40,916 bases of DNA from Treponema sp. (lineage in GTDB: Bacteria; Spirochaetota; Spirochaetia; Treponematales; Breznakiellaceae), in contig JAISOX010000137.1 of assembly GCA_031275325.1 (NCBI GenBank), forward strand, positions 1 to 40,916, in the 5' to 3' direction. Positions 27,341-36,127 of this stretch are shown here, in pieces (the first letter of the stretch is position 1; each line of letters begins with the position of its first letter). A program made the position numbers and the translations under genes. The notes beneath the pieces are model-generated. The model was given only the letters and a program-made list of their open reading frames with translations. It searched no databases and was not told the DNA's origin.

Positions 27341-27487
27341 AAAAAAAGACTTTCAACACAATTCTCCCTAAAAAGGAAAAACCATGTTAAAAGTCTCGTT
27401 ATCCCCAAGGGATTCAAAACCAGGCGGATGTATCCGCCAGTATGTTGATTTTGAAGTTTACAACTACTCCCTTCTAACTTTTTTATA
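27341..27487 (-). promoter_or_regulatory. yybP-ykoY-like (Mn2+) riboswitch with terminator
   Basis: Minus strand: AAAAGUUAGAAGGGAGUAG...UCAACAUACUGGCGGAUACAUCCGCCUGG...GGGGAUAACGAGACUUUUAACAUGG...GUGUUGAAAGUCUUUUUUUU; upstream of mntP. Confidence 0.8.
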
Positions 27488-27528
27488 GTATCATAATCTT
27501 CGCTCTTGTGCCAATGGCTTTTCCCCCC

Positions 27529-28329
27529 TTACGCGCTCTGCGGCTCGGCTGGTAAAACCGCAGCGGCTAGATCCATGAATACCGGGTCTGAAGGGGTTTC
27601 AGTTTTTTCCGGGCAGGACAGATCTTCTATGCGGGATGTTATACATCCGCCCTGCATTACTGCAAGGGAATCGCATATTTTGAGGAGTACCCGCAGATCA
27701 TGGGAGATAAAAAGAAAAGCCGCTCCGCTCTCTTTTTTGAGTTCCCGAATAAGATCCAGTACCAGACTTTGATTAAGCATATCCAGCGCGCTTACCGCTT
27801 CATCCAACACGATAAATTCAGGCTTAAGCGCCATGGCGCGGGCTATGCAGATACGCTGGAGTTCACCGCCGGAAAACTGCGAGGGCAGTTTATCCATTGC
27901 GCCGCTGTCGATGCCGACCCGGACCAGAAGTTCCCGCGCCCGGGAACGGAGGTCTTCCCTGGACGGATTTTCCAGGTACGAAAGGGGCTCCGTAACGATT
28001 TCCCATGCGCGAAAACGCGGGTTTACCGCCCCCTGGGAGTTTTGAAAAACAACCTGCGCGTTCCGTCTAAAAACACGGTACGCCTCCTTATCCATCTTCC
28101 AAATATCATTGCCCTTGTAAAAAACGCCGCCTTCGCTTTTTTCAAGCCCCAGAACAATGCGGGCGGTGGTACTTTTTCCGCAGCCCGATTCGCCCAAAAG
28201 GCCCAGACACTGTCCGCGGTATATCGAGAGATCTATCCCGTGCAGGATTTCAACATTCCGGCTTTTTCTAAAAAGTTTCCCCTGCCGATAGGATTTCCGT
28301 ATATCCCTCAGTTCGATAAGTGTCGTCAT
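27529..28329 (-). CDS. nikE: Nickel/oligopeptide ABC transporter ATP-binding protein
   Basis: GLLGESGCGKSTTARIVLGLE, FQNSQGAVNPR, FSGGELQRICIARAMALKPEFIVLDEAVSALD; last gene of the nik cluster. Confidence 0.85.
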   Translation of the reverse strand: MTTLIELRDIRKSYRQGKLFRKSRNVEILHGIDLSIYRGQCLGLLGESGCGKSTTARIVLGLEKSEGGVFYKGNDIWKMDKEAYRVFRRNAQVVFQNSQGAVNPRFRAWEIVTEPLSYLENPSREDLRSRARELLVRVGIDSGAMDKLPSQFSGGELQRICIARAMALKPEFIVLDEAVSALDMLNQSLVLDLIRELKKESGAAFLFISHDLRVLLKICDSLAVMQGGCITSRIEDLSCPEKTETPSDPVFMDLAAAVLPAEPQSA

Positions 28330-29174
28330 ACCCCTAGTAACTCCTTTATGCTTCTAAAGCGTTCCGTATACAACCCGCGATGAGATGAAAGCAGGATCCG
28401 CGCATAGTCGCTTTTTGGATTATCAAAAAAATCTTTCACGTCTCCGGATTCCACAATTTTCCCGTGTTTCATCAACGCTATCCTTTGGGCAAGACTTGCG
28501 GCTACCCCGAAATCATGGGTGATCAACAGGATGGCGCAGTCATTTTTTTTCGAATAGTCCTTAAGCAGGGTGAGTATTTTTTTCTGGGAAACAAGATCCA
28601 GATCGGTGGTTGCTTCGTCGGCGATAATAAGCGGCGGATGTGATAGAAGGGCGATTGCCAGCATCACCCGCTGCAACATACCGCCGCTCATCTGAAAGGG
28701 GTACAAATCGAGGATCGCCGAAGGATCGCCAAAACCCAGTTCCCTCAGCGCATCCGCCGCGGTACGCCGGGAATTTTTTCCATCGTATCCGTGAGAGACC
28801 AGGGTCTCCGAAAAATGGGAAAAAATAGTAAACACCGGGTCAAAGGCGCTCATGGGATTCTGCATCACGATACTGACCCGTTCGTTCCGTATTCTGCGAT
28901 ACGCTTCGGAACTCCACCCCGCGGTATCTTCCCCCATGATATTGATGCGTCCTGCGGTTTTATGTACCCCCGCGGGAAGCAGCCCCATCACCGAGGAAAC
29001 CGTCATTGTTTTGCCGCAGCCTGATTCACCGACAAGGGCAAGGATTTCTCCCCGGCCTAGGGTAACGGATACGCCGTCAACCAGGGGTTTTCCAGATGGA
29101 TGGGCATGTATCTTGAGATGCTCAATTTCCAGTGCAAATGCCTCTCCACCCGCCCTGGTATCATTCGTCATCAA
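28326..29174 (-). CDS. nikD: Nickel/oligopeptide ABC transporter ATP-binding protein
   Basis: ALVGESGCGKTMTVSSVMGLLP, MQNPMSAFDPVFTI, MSGGMLQRVMLAIALLSHPPLIIADEATTDLD. Confidence 0.85.
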   Translation of the reverse strand: MMTNDTRAGGEAFALEIEHLKIHAHPSGKPLVDGVSVTLGRGEILALVGESGCGKTMTVSSVMGLLPAGVHKTAGRINIMGEDTAGWSSEAYRRIRNERVSIVMQNPMSAFDPVFTIFSHFSETLVSHGYDGKNSRRTAADALRELGFGDPSAILDLYPFQMSGGMLQRVMLAIALLSHPPLIIADEATTDLDLVSQKKILTLLKDYSKKNDCAILLITHDFGVAASLAQRIALMKHGKIVESGDVKDFFDNPKSDYARILLSSHRGLYTERFRSIKELLGV

Positions 29175-30061
29175 CAGCCTCCTTCGTCATGCACCAGCGC
29201 AGGGTCAAGTTTATCCCGGAGGTAATCCCCCGGAATGTTAAAGGCCAGGACCGTGAGGAAAATCATCATCCCCGGAATCACCGCCAACTGCGGGTTTGTC
29301 CAAATTTGCTGGCGGGCGTCATTTATCATACAGCCCCATTCCGGGGACGGCGGTTGTATCCCAAGCCCCAGGAAGGAGAGACCGGAAACGTGGAGCATCA
29401 TGTGCCCCAGATCCAGGGTCGCCAGGATGAAGAGCTGCGTAAAAACCGGCTGGGCGATGTGGCGGACAAAGATACGAAACCTGCCGCCCCCCGCTGCCCG
29501 GGCCGCCAGGATGTAGTCCCGGTTTTTCAGGTTGAGTACCATGCCCCGGACAATACGGGCGTACCATGCCCAGTGGGTGAGCACGATAGCGAGAATCACA
29601 TTGGTCATTCCGGTACCGAAGATGCCGATTAGGAAAAGCGCCAGAATAAACGTGGGAAAGGTCATAAAAGCCTCGCAGACCCGCATGATAAGGGTATCCA
29701 CGGCGCCTCCCGCGAAACCGGACAGCGCCCCCAGGGTGAAACCCGCAGCCATGATCAGCACGGCGATAAAGGCCACCGAGCCCAGGGAGGTGCGGGTCCC
29801 CCAGATGAGCCGGGAGAGCAGATCCCGCCCCAGATGGTCTGTCCCCAAGAGGTGATCAAAATCCGGGGAGGCAAGGCGATGCTCCACATCTATCGCGTAG
29901 GGGTCCCGGGGTGATATGAGCGGTGCGGCCGCTGCCGTAAAAACAAGCAGGACAAGGACAACCCGGGAAACAAAAAGGGGCGCCGGTACATGTACAGCCG
30001 TTTTTATATAATCACCGATGACGCCTGCATATCTGCCGAAACGTGGGCCGCTGTCATGCAT
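29171..30061 (-). CDS. nikC: Nickel ABC transporter permease
   Basis: HLLGTDHLGRDLLSRLIWGTRTSLG, DYILAARAAGGGRFRIFVRHI. Start taken at 30061 (MHDSGPRF), overlapping the nikB stop; ORF track extends to 30142. Confidence 0.85.
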   Translation of the reverse strand: MHDSGPRFGRYAGVIGDYIKTAVHVPAPLFVSRVVLVLLVFTAAAAPLISPRDPYAIDVEHRLASPDFDHLLGTDHLGRDLLSRLIWGTRTSLGSVAFIAVLIMAAGFTLGALSGFAGGAVDTLIMRVCEAFMTFPTFILALFLIGIFGTGMTNVILAIVLTHWAWYARIVRGMVLNLKNRDYILAARAAGGGRFRIFVRHIAQPVFTQLFILATLDLGHMMLHVSGLSFLGLGIQPPSPEWGCMINDARQQIWTNPQLAVIPGMMIFLTVLAFNIPGDYLRDKLDPALVHDEGGC

Positions 30062-31007
30062 GGGAAATTCCTCCTTCTCCAAAACGGATCCTCGGGTCCA
30101 GCGCAGCGTATAGGATGTCGATAACAAGATTACACAGCACAAATATCACCGTCATCATCAGAATGAAGCACTGCATCACCGGAAAATCCCGGTTGTAGAT
30201 GGCGGAGACTGCATATCGTCCAACGCCGGGCCACGCGAATATTACTTCGGCCACCACCGCGCCGCCGAGGATTTCCCCCAGATGCATACCCATAGCGGTA
30301 AGGACCGGGATGAAAGAATTCTTCAAGACATGGCGCCGGGTGATAAGGGACTCGCGGACGCCGCGGAACCGCGCGTAAGACACATAGCGGGTGTGCATCT
30401 GTTCCAGCATATTGCCCCGCAGCAAGCGGGCATTGATGCAGGTTGACATCAGCGCGACAGAAAAGGCCGGCATCAGCACATGACGCAGCCCTCCCATGCC
30501 GAGCGCAGGCAGCCACTTCAGCTTCATCGCAAACAAAAATATCATCAGGAAGGCAAACCAGAAACTCGGCAGCGAAACCCCGATATAGGACAGGGCGCGC
30601 AGGAGGTTATCCGGCCATTTTCCGTGATACTTCGCGGCAGCCATGCCCGCCGGCAGGCTCAGGACCATCATAAGAAGGATCGAGACCGCGGCCAGGTACA
30701 GGGTATTGGGGAGATAATGCAGCAGGTGTTTGGTTACCGGCGCCTTGGTTACATAAGAGATGCCGAAATCCAGCCGGACGGCCCGGGAAATCCAGTTGAT
30801 ATACTGGATGACAAGTGATTTGTCGAGACCCAATTCGCGTCGCGCGTTTTCCAATGCAGCGTCCGTGGGCGGTATGTTTGAGAGGCGCAGATAACTCATG
30901 GCCGGGTCGTTAGGCCCGGAATGAAGCAGTGCAAATACCACCAGGGACACGATGAAAAGCATGGGAATCAACATCAAAACACGCTTGATAATGAACTTTT
31001 TCATCAA
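30054..31007 (-). CDS. nikB: Nickel ABC transporter permease
   Basis: LIPMLFIVSLVVFALLHSGPNDPAMSYL, VSLPSFWFAFLMIFLFA, GAVVAEVIFAWPGVGRYAVSAIYNRDFPV. Confidence 0.87.
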   Translation of the reverse strand: MMKKFIIKRVLMLIPMLFIVSLVVFALLHSGPNDPAMSYLRLSNIPPTDAALENARRELGLDKSLVIQYINWISRAVRLDFGISYVTKAPVTKHLLHYLPNTLYLAAVSILLMMVLSLPAGMAAAKYHGKWPDNLLRALSYIGVSLPSFWFAFLMIFLFAMKLKWLPALGMGGLRHVLMPAFSVALMSTCINARLLRGNMLEQMHTRYVSYARFRGVRESLITRRHVLKNSFIPVLTAMGMHLGEILGGAVVAEVIFAWPGVGRYAVSAIYNRDFPVMQCFILMMTVIFVLCNLVIDILYAALDPRIRFGEGGISHA

Positions 31008-32639
31008 TTACTCCAGGCTTATCGCGGAAAACGGAATATAGTATCGGTCGGGGCCGAACCCCACGTTTGAAAGTTCCGCTGTCCTGTGAACCTCGAACAT
31101 CGTGTTGTAAAAGAGGGGCAGGTATACCGCCTGTTCGTGCAGGGTGGTTAGAATATCCTTGTAAAGCGCGGCCCGCTCGGTAACATCGGTGGTAACGAAC
31201 ACCCGACGGATATGGTCATCAAGCTGCTTTTTCATCGGCAACCCTAGCTGCGCCATGTAATCGGCATGGGAAGGCACCAGCATCGACGAGACCATCGCGT
31301 GGGGCTCGTAAGGCGGCCCCCAGGTATCGCTGAATATCATGCCGAAATCGCCTGATTTCTGCCTTGCGTAAAACGAATCCTGCTCTTCGCCAAGCAAATT
31401 TAAAGAGACCCCGAGTTTTAGGGCCTGCCCCTGCAGCACCTCGGCGATGGATTTTTCCGCCGCGTTGTTTCCGACAAAACAAAAGTCTATTTCCAGGGGG
31501 ACGCCGTTTTTTTCGCGTATATTTTTGCCTGCCGGAAGCGTCCAGCCCGCCTTGTCCAAAAGTTCCGCTGCCTTTCCCGCATCGTAGGGGTATGGGGACA
31601 GCCCTACATCGCAGTAGGGAATACCGGGATCAAAGTAAAAATCCGCCGGTATCTGCGTACCGAGGGTTATACCCCGTATTATTTCCGCCTTATGGGTAAG
31701 GTGCTGGAGCGCCTGCCGTACCGCCAGTTCCGCGGTAGGGCCTTTAGCCGAATTCAGCGCGATAGTCGTGGTTCCCTGCGGGCCTGAAATCGCGGCAGTA
31801 ACTCCTTGGCTGTTCTGCAGGCGGTTAAACGTATCGTAGTTTATCTGCCCCATGCCGTAGATAAAATTGATGTCGCCGGATTCGAAGGCAAGCGCCCGGG
31901 TAACCGGATCGGGAATCACTTTGACCAGCACTTTTGCCGGCTTTGGCTTTCCGCCCCAGTATGCATCGTTGCGCTCGAACAGGTCGTATTCGCCGAGTTT
32001 TGTTTCTACCAGCTTCCATGGGCCGGTTCCTATGGGGCTTTTTATGCCCTTTGACGTGTCGCCCTCATCAGGAAACGCTTTGGGGCTTAAAAACCTGAAT
32101 GGACGCGGCAGAGCAAGATCGTCAAGGCACGGATAGTAGGGCGAATTCAGCGTCAGCCGGAAGTCGTAGGGTCCAGCCGCCTCGAACTTTTCTATTTTAC
32201 CGATAATGCCGAGCCAGTCATGGCGGGCCGCATTGTCCATAACCGTCTTAAAATTGAGGATGACAGCATCGGCGTTGAACGGCTCGCCATCGGTAAATTT
32301 CACATCCTCGCGAAGGTGGAAGGTGTACACCGTCCCGTCCGGCGAAATATCCCAGCTTTCGGCAAGGGCCGGGCCTATAGTACCATCGTCATTTAACTGA
32401 ACGAGGGCCTCGTACAACATAACCTGAGCAAACATCTGGCTCGGGGAATACATGTGCGGATTCAGCGGCCCTACATTGCTTGGGTGAGAATAGATAATCG
32501 CGCCGGTCCCCGGTTCTCCCCCGGTTTGGCCCGCCGGGGCTTTGTTACAGGAAAGAAGAACGAATGCAAGAATTACGGCAAAGAACGCCGCTCCGAATAT
32601 TCCGGAAATCTTTTGTTTCCGGCAATTATCGTATTTCAT
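31008..32639 (-). CDS. nikA: Nickel ABC transporter substrate-binding lipoprotein
   Basis: Lipobox VLLSC; NVGPLNPHMYSPSQMFAQVMLYEALV, SPYYPCLDDLALPRPFRFLSP, PIGTGPWKLVETKLGEYDLF strongly NikA-like. ATG at 32639 (MKYDNCRKQK); ORF track extends to 32744. Confidence 0.88.
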   Translation of the reverse strand: MKYDNCRKQKISGIFGAAFFAVILAFVLLSCNKAPAGQTGGEPGTGAIIYSHPSNVGPLNPHMYSPSQMFAQVMLYEALVQLNDDGTIGPALAESWDISPDGTVYTFHLREDVKFTDGEPFNADAVILNFKTVMDNAARHDWLGIIGKIEKFEAAGPYDFRLTLNSPYYPCLDDLALPRPFRFLSPKAFPDEGDTSKGIKSPIGTGPWKLVETKLGEYDLFERNDAYWGGKPKPAKVLVKVIPDPVTRALAFESGDINFIYGMGQINYDTFNRLQNSQGVTAAISGPQGTTTIALNSAKGPTAELAVRQALQHLTHKAEIIRGITLGTQIPADFYFDPGIPYCDVGLSPYPYDAGKAAELLDKAGWTLPAGKNIREKNGVPLEIDFCFVGNNAAEKSIAEVLQGQALKLGVSLNLLGEEQDSFYARQKSGDFGMIFSDTWGPPYEPHAMVSSMLVPSHADYMAQLGLPMKKQLDDHIRRVFVTTDVTERAALYKDILTTLHEQAVYLPLFYNTMFEVHRTAELSNVGFGPDRYYIPFSAISLE

Positions 32640-32847
32640 AGAAAACCTCCCAAAAATTACCCTCACAGGGGATAGGAACAGAAATCCCGGACAAAGACTT
32701 TTATAGATTTCAAAAAATAAGTCAACTCCGGGGCATCCCTTCATGGGAAGTTTCAGCAGATAAGAAAAGACAGTTCAGCACCCCGTACCCCTTCTTGGGA
32801 TACATGAGGGCCACAATCGGCTTCAGCCACTGCCGTTTACGTTTAAA

Positions 32848-32874
32848 AAACGGCCTCTTCTATTAAGGAGGCCG
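32848..32874 (-). terminator. Rho-independent terminator-like hairpin CGGCCTC...GAGGCCG followed by TTTTTT (minus strand)
   Basis: Minus strand reads GCGGCCTCCTTAATAGAAGAGGCCGTTTTTTAAACG. Confidence 0.65.
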
Positions 32875-32888
32875 CAGGGGGAAGGGTA

Positions 32889-32966
32889 AAAATTTCTCAT
32901 AATTCATAAAAAATCCTAAATTTCTTACAATAATTTGTCAAGTCGAATTGAGTAATTTCTTACAAT
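32889..32966 (-). promoter_or_regulatory. Promoter TTGACA-N17-TAGGAT with repeated TTGTAAGAAATT elements
   Basis: -35 TTGACA (32936-32941), -10 TAGGAT (32913-32918); TTGTAAGAAATT in spacer (32919-32930) and upstream (32954-32966); weaker TTATGAGAAATT at 32889-32900. Confidence 0.55.
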
Positions 32967-33020
32967 TTTTTTGAAAAAAACAGGACAGTTCCCCTTTCAT
33001 GCTTCAGCGAGGCTCCCCAA

Positions 33021-35180
33021 TCAGCCGCCTGTCTTTGCCGTTTTCATGACCCGCATGGCGTTGAGAACAGCGATAAGGGCCACCCCCACATCCCCAAACA
33101 CCGCTTCCCACATGGTGGCTATGCCTAATGCTCCCATGACAAGGATAAGGCCCTTGACCGATAGAGCAAAGATGATGTTCTGCCAGACGATGGTCCGGGT
33201 CTTCCGGGCAATGCGGATTGCGGCGGCAATTTTTGAAGGTTCATCGGTCATCAGGACCACGTCAGCGGCTTCAATGGCCGCATCGGAACCAATGCCTCCC
33301 ATAGCGATGCCCACATCGCTGCGGGCCAGTACCGGCGCATCGTTGATGCCGTCTCCCACAAAAACCAGTTTACCCGAACTTGATTTATGCTGTTCCAGCT
33401 CTTCAAGGCACTCAACCTTTTGGTGGGGCAAAAGTTCCGTATAAACCGTATCGAGGCCGATCTGGTTGGCTATACTTTCGCCTACAGCCTTACTGTCTCC
33501 GGTGAACATGGCGATCCGTTTTACCCCGATGTTTCGCAACTCTTCAACCGCCCGTTTGCTGTCGGCCTTTAGCTCGTCGGAAATAACGATATACCCGGCA
33601 TACCCGCCGTTTACCGCCAGGTACACGAGGGTTCCCGGCTCATCCACCGCAGGAACAGGGATTTTTGCGGTTTCCAGGAGCCTGGCGTTTCCCGCCAGCA
33701 CCGTGTTTTCCCCGATATGGACGGAAACCCCTTTCCCGGCGATTTCTTCATAGCCCCCTATCACCCCGGGGTCAAGATCTTTTTTGTAAGCCTTCCTGAT
33801 TGAAAGGGCTATGGGGTGGTTAGAGTTTGATTCCGCATGAGCCCCGTAGTACAGCAGCTTTTCTTCGGTGAATTTCCCTGCCGGTACAATCTTGGTTACG
33901 CTGAACACCCCCCTGGTCAAGGTTCCGGTCTTGTCAAATACCACGGTGTCCACATTGGTAAGGGCTTCAAGGTAGTTGCTCCCTTTTATGAGGATACCCT
34001 TTCGTGAAGCGCCGCCAATACCGCCGAAGAAACTCAGCGGTATGGAGATAACCAGCGCGCAGGGGCAGGAAACCACCAGAAACACCAGCGCCCGGTTGAT
34101 CCATTCCGCGAAGGTCGCGCCGGGAATCAACAGGGGCGGAAGGACGGCCAGCGCGGCAGCGGAGAACACCACCGCAGGAGTATAGTACCGGGCGAATTGG
34201 GTAATGAAGTTTTCGGTAACGGATTTTTTGCTCCCCGCGTTTTGTACGAGGTTGAGGATCTTTGAAACCGTGGATTCCCCAAACTCCTTGCTTACTTCAA
34301 TGGTGAGGAGTCCGCTCTTGTTGATGGACCCTGAGAGAACCGCGCTGCCTTGCTCCACATCCCGGGGCAGGGATTCGCCGGTGAGGGCAGAGGTGTCCAG
34401 CGCGGAAAACCCCGCTACCACCACGCCGTCCAGGGGGATTTTTTCACCGGGCTTTACCACGATACGGTCCCCGATGCGTACCATTTCCGGGGACACCCGT
34501 TCAAGGCCGGCAGGGGTTTTCAGGTTGGCGTAATCGGGCCTGATGTCCATGAGGGCGGATATGGATTTGCGGGACCGTCCTACCGCGTAATCCTGAAAGG
34601 CCTCGCCTACCCGGTAAAAGATCATCACCGCCGCGCCTTCGGGGTATTCGCCGATGGCAAAGGCTCCGATGGTGGCGATACCCATTAAAAAATTTTCGTC
34701 GAATATTTCGCCTCTGGTACTATTCCTGATTGCCTTGATAAGCACTTCTCCGCCCACCAGGAGATAGCTTGCCAGAAAGAGGGCAAGCCGCATAAGGGAG
34801 GGCAGCGTGATGGACGGGGCATAATCAAAGACCATGCCCAGGACAAAGAGGGCCATACCAAGGATAAGGCTTATCCGCCGAAACCGGTCTTTTACCAACC
34901 CGGGGCGCTCCTTGTCTTTCGCGGCTTCCCGGTTCGGAAAAAGAACCATGTCCCGCAGTTTAACAGAAGGCTCAAGCCCTTTGATGATTCCGCTGGTCCG
35001 GGCCATGATGTCGTCCCATCGGGCTGAGTCCCGGGTTTCGATGGTAAGTTTTTGCACGGAAAAATCGACCAGCGCCCGGCTTACCCCTTCCAGCGCGCTG
35101 ATATGCTTTTCAATTTTTGCCGCGCATTTGGGACAACAGAGGTTGTCCAGAATATACTCCCGTTTTAATGCCGCTTCCAT
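33021..35180 (-). CDS. Heavy-metal P1B-type ATPase (Zn/Cd/Pb type) with N-terminal HMA domain
   Basis: CCPKCAAKIEKH, TGESLP, SCPCALVIS, DKTGTLTRG, HPIA, GDGINDAPVLARSDVGIAMG. Start placed at MEAALKREY; ORF track begins at 35195. Confidence 0.93.
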   Translation of the reverse strand: MEAALKREYILDNLCCPKCAAKIEKHISALEGVSRALVDFSVQKLTIETRDSARWDDIMARTSGIIKGLEPSVKLRDMVLFPNREAAKDKERPGLVKDRFRRISLILGMALFVLGMVFDYAPSITLPSLMRLALFLASYLLVGGEVLIKAIRNSTRGEIFDENFLMGIATIGAFAIGEYPEGAAVMIFYRVGEAFQDYAVGRSRKSISALMDIRPDYANLKTPAGLERVSPEMVRIGDRIVVKPGEKIPLDGVVVAGFSALDTSALTGESLPRDVEQGSAVLSGSINKSGLLTIEVSKEFGESTVSKILNLVQNAGSKKSVTENFITQFARYYTPAVVFSAAALAVLPPLLIPGATFAEWINRALVFLVVSCPCALVISIPLSFFGGIGGASRKGILIKGSNYLEALTNVDTVVFDKTGTLTRGVFSVTKIVPAGKFTEEKLLYYGAHAESNSNHPIALSIRKAYKKDLDPGVIGGYEEIAGKGVSVHIGENTVLAGNARLLETAKIPVPAVDEPGTLVYLAVNGGYAGYIVISDELKADSKRAVEELRNIGVKRIAMFTGDSKAVGESIANQIGLDTVYTELLPHQKVECLEELEQHKSSSGKLVFVGDGINDAPVLARSDVGIAMGGIGSDAAIEAADVVLMTDEPSKIAAAIRIARKTRTIVWQNIIFALSVKGLILVMGALGIATMWEAVFGDVGVALIAVLNAMRVMKTAKTGG

Positions 35181-35188
35181 GATTCCCC

Positions 35189-35419
35189 CTAACATGCCTT
35201 AACGATGATATCCTCATCAATGCTCCGGGCAATACCCGCGATGGTTTCAAAGAGGGCGCTTTCGTCTCCCGCGTATGCAAGGGTGAGCCGGGTGTTCTGA
35301 AAATCCACCGACGCCTGTTCTACCCCTGGCAGTTGCTTGACCTTTTCGTCAATTTGGGCTGCACAATTAGGGCAGCAGAGCCCTTCCAATAGGTAGGTCT
35401 TTCTGGTCATATCTAACAC
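35189..35419 (-). CDS. Small heavy-metal-associated (HMA) domain protein
   Basis: 76 aa; YLLEGLCCPNCAAQIDEKVKQLPGVEQASVDF. Confidence 0.9.
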   Translation of the reverse strand: MLDMTRKTYLLEGLCCPNCAAQIDEKVKQLPGVEQASVDFQNTRLTLAYAGDESALFETIAGIARSIDEDIIVKAC

Positions 35420-35437
35420 TCCTTAAAAAATAATTAC

Positions 35438-35466
35438 TGAACAACTGATGATTCGTTCAACTGTTT
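35438..35466. promoter_or_regulatory. Putative ArsR/SmtB operator 1 (tgaacaactgatgattcgttcaactgttt)
   Basis: TGAAC...GTTCA dyad; shares CGTTCAACTGTT with operator 2; between regulator and HMA gene. Confidence 0.5.
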
Positions 35467-35490
35467 GCGTAAAAAAAAACAACTCCCTCA

Positions 35491-35856
35491 TTACTCAAGG
35501 ACATGGATCAAGCCCTGATCAAAGATGGTTCCCACATGTTCATCCTCCAGGGAATAGTAGACCACCTTTCCCTCCCTGCGGTACTTCACCAGCCGGGTCT
35601 GCCTGAGGGTTCTCAACTGATGGGAAATAGCGGACTTGCTCATGCCCAAAAGGGCCGCAATATCGCAGACGCACATTTCCGCCCGCAGAAGGGCGCAGAG
35701 GATCTTAACCCTGGTGGAATCGCTGAACACCTTAAACAGATCCGCCAGATCCAGCAATACCTCGTCATTGGGCATCTTTTCCCGGACCGCGGCTACCACA
35801 TCCTCGTGAATTACATTGCAATCAAGGCTTTCAATGTCTGCAGCGTCTTTTTTCAT
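35491..35856 (-). CDS. ArsR/SmtB-family metalloregulatory repressor
   Basis: 121 aa; MCVCDIAALLGMSKSAISHQLRTLRQTRLVKYRREGKVVYYSLEDEHV; CVC and DEH...H metal-site-like residues. Confidence 0.93.
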   Translation of the reverse strand: MKKDAADIESLDCNVIHEDVVAAVREKMPNDEVLLDLADLFKVFSDSTRVKILCALLRAEMCVCDIAALLGMSKSAISHQLRTLRQTRLVKYRREGKVVYYSLEDEHVGTIFDQGLIHVLE

Positions 35857-35865
35857 AAGTCTCCT

Positions 35866-35921
35866 TAACAGTTGAACGCATGAACATATATAAAGATACA
35901 GGGGTTTATGATACGGGTCAA
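35866..35921 (-). promoter_or_regulatory. Promoter TTGACC-N17-TATCTT with operator 2 TATATATGTTCATGCGTTCAACTGTTA
   Basis: -35 at 35916-35921, -10 at 35893-35898; operator-like sequence between the -10 and the regulator start. Confidence 0.6.
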
Positions 35922-36127
35922 GAGGGTTTTTGAATTTTTTCTATATCTTCCTTTTATTTTGCAGGTTTGTCCCAGACCACAAGGACAGTTTAGCCTTTCC
36001 GCAGGGGCGGGGATCTGCCAAGTATGATAGAAGGGTAAAGACAATAAGGGCGCAAAAAATACTATGAAATGATGCTAACCAGAGCAATCACCCGCCTCCA
36101 TTGCCAAGATCGCCAATGCAAACCCTA

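Noticed and set aside
27700-28383. 227-aa plus-strand ORF antisense to nikE
   Set aside because: Shadow ORF; the minus strand has unambiguous ABC ATPase motifs.
35503-35868. 121-aa plus-strand ORF antisense to the ArsR gene
   Set aside because: Shadow ORF of a clear ArsR/SmtB gene.
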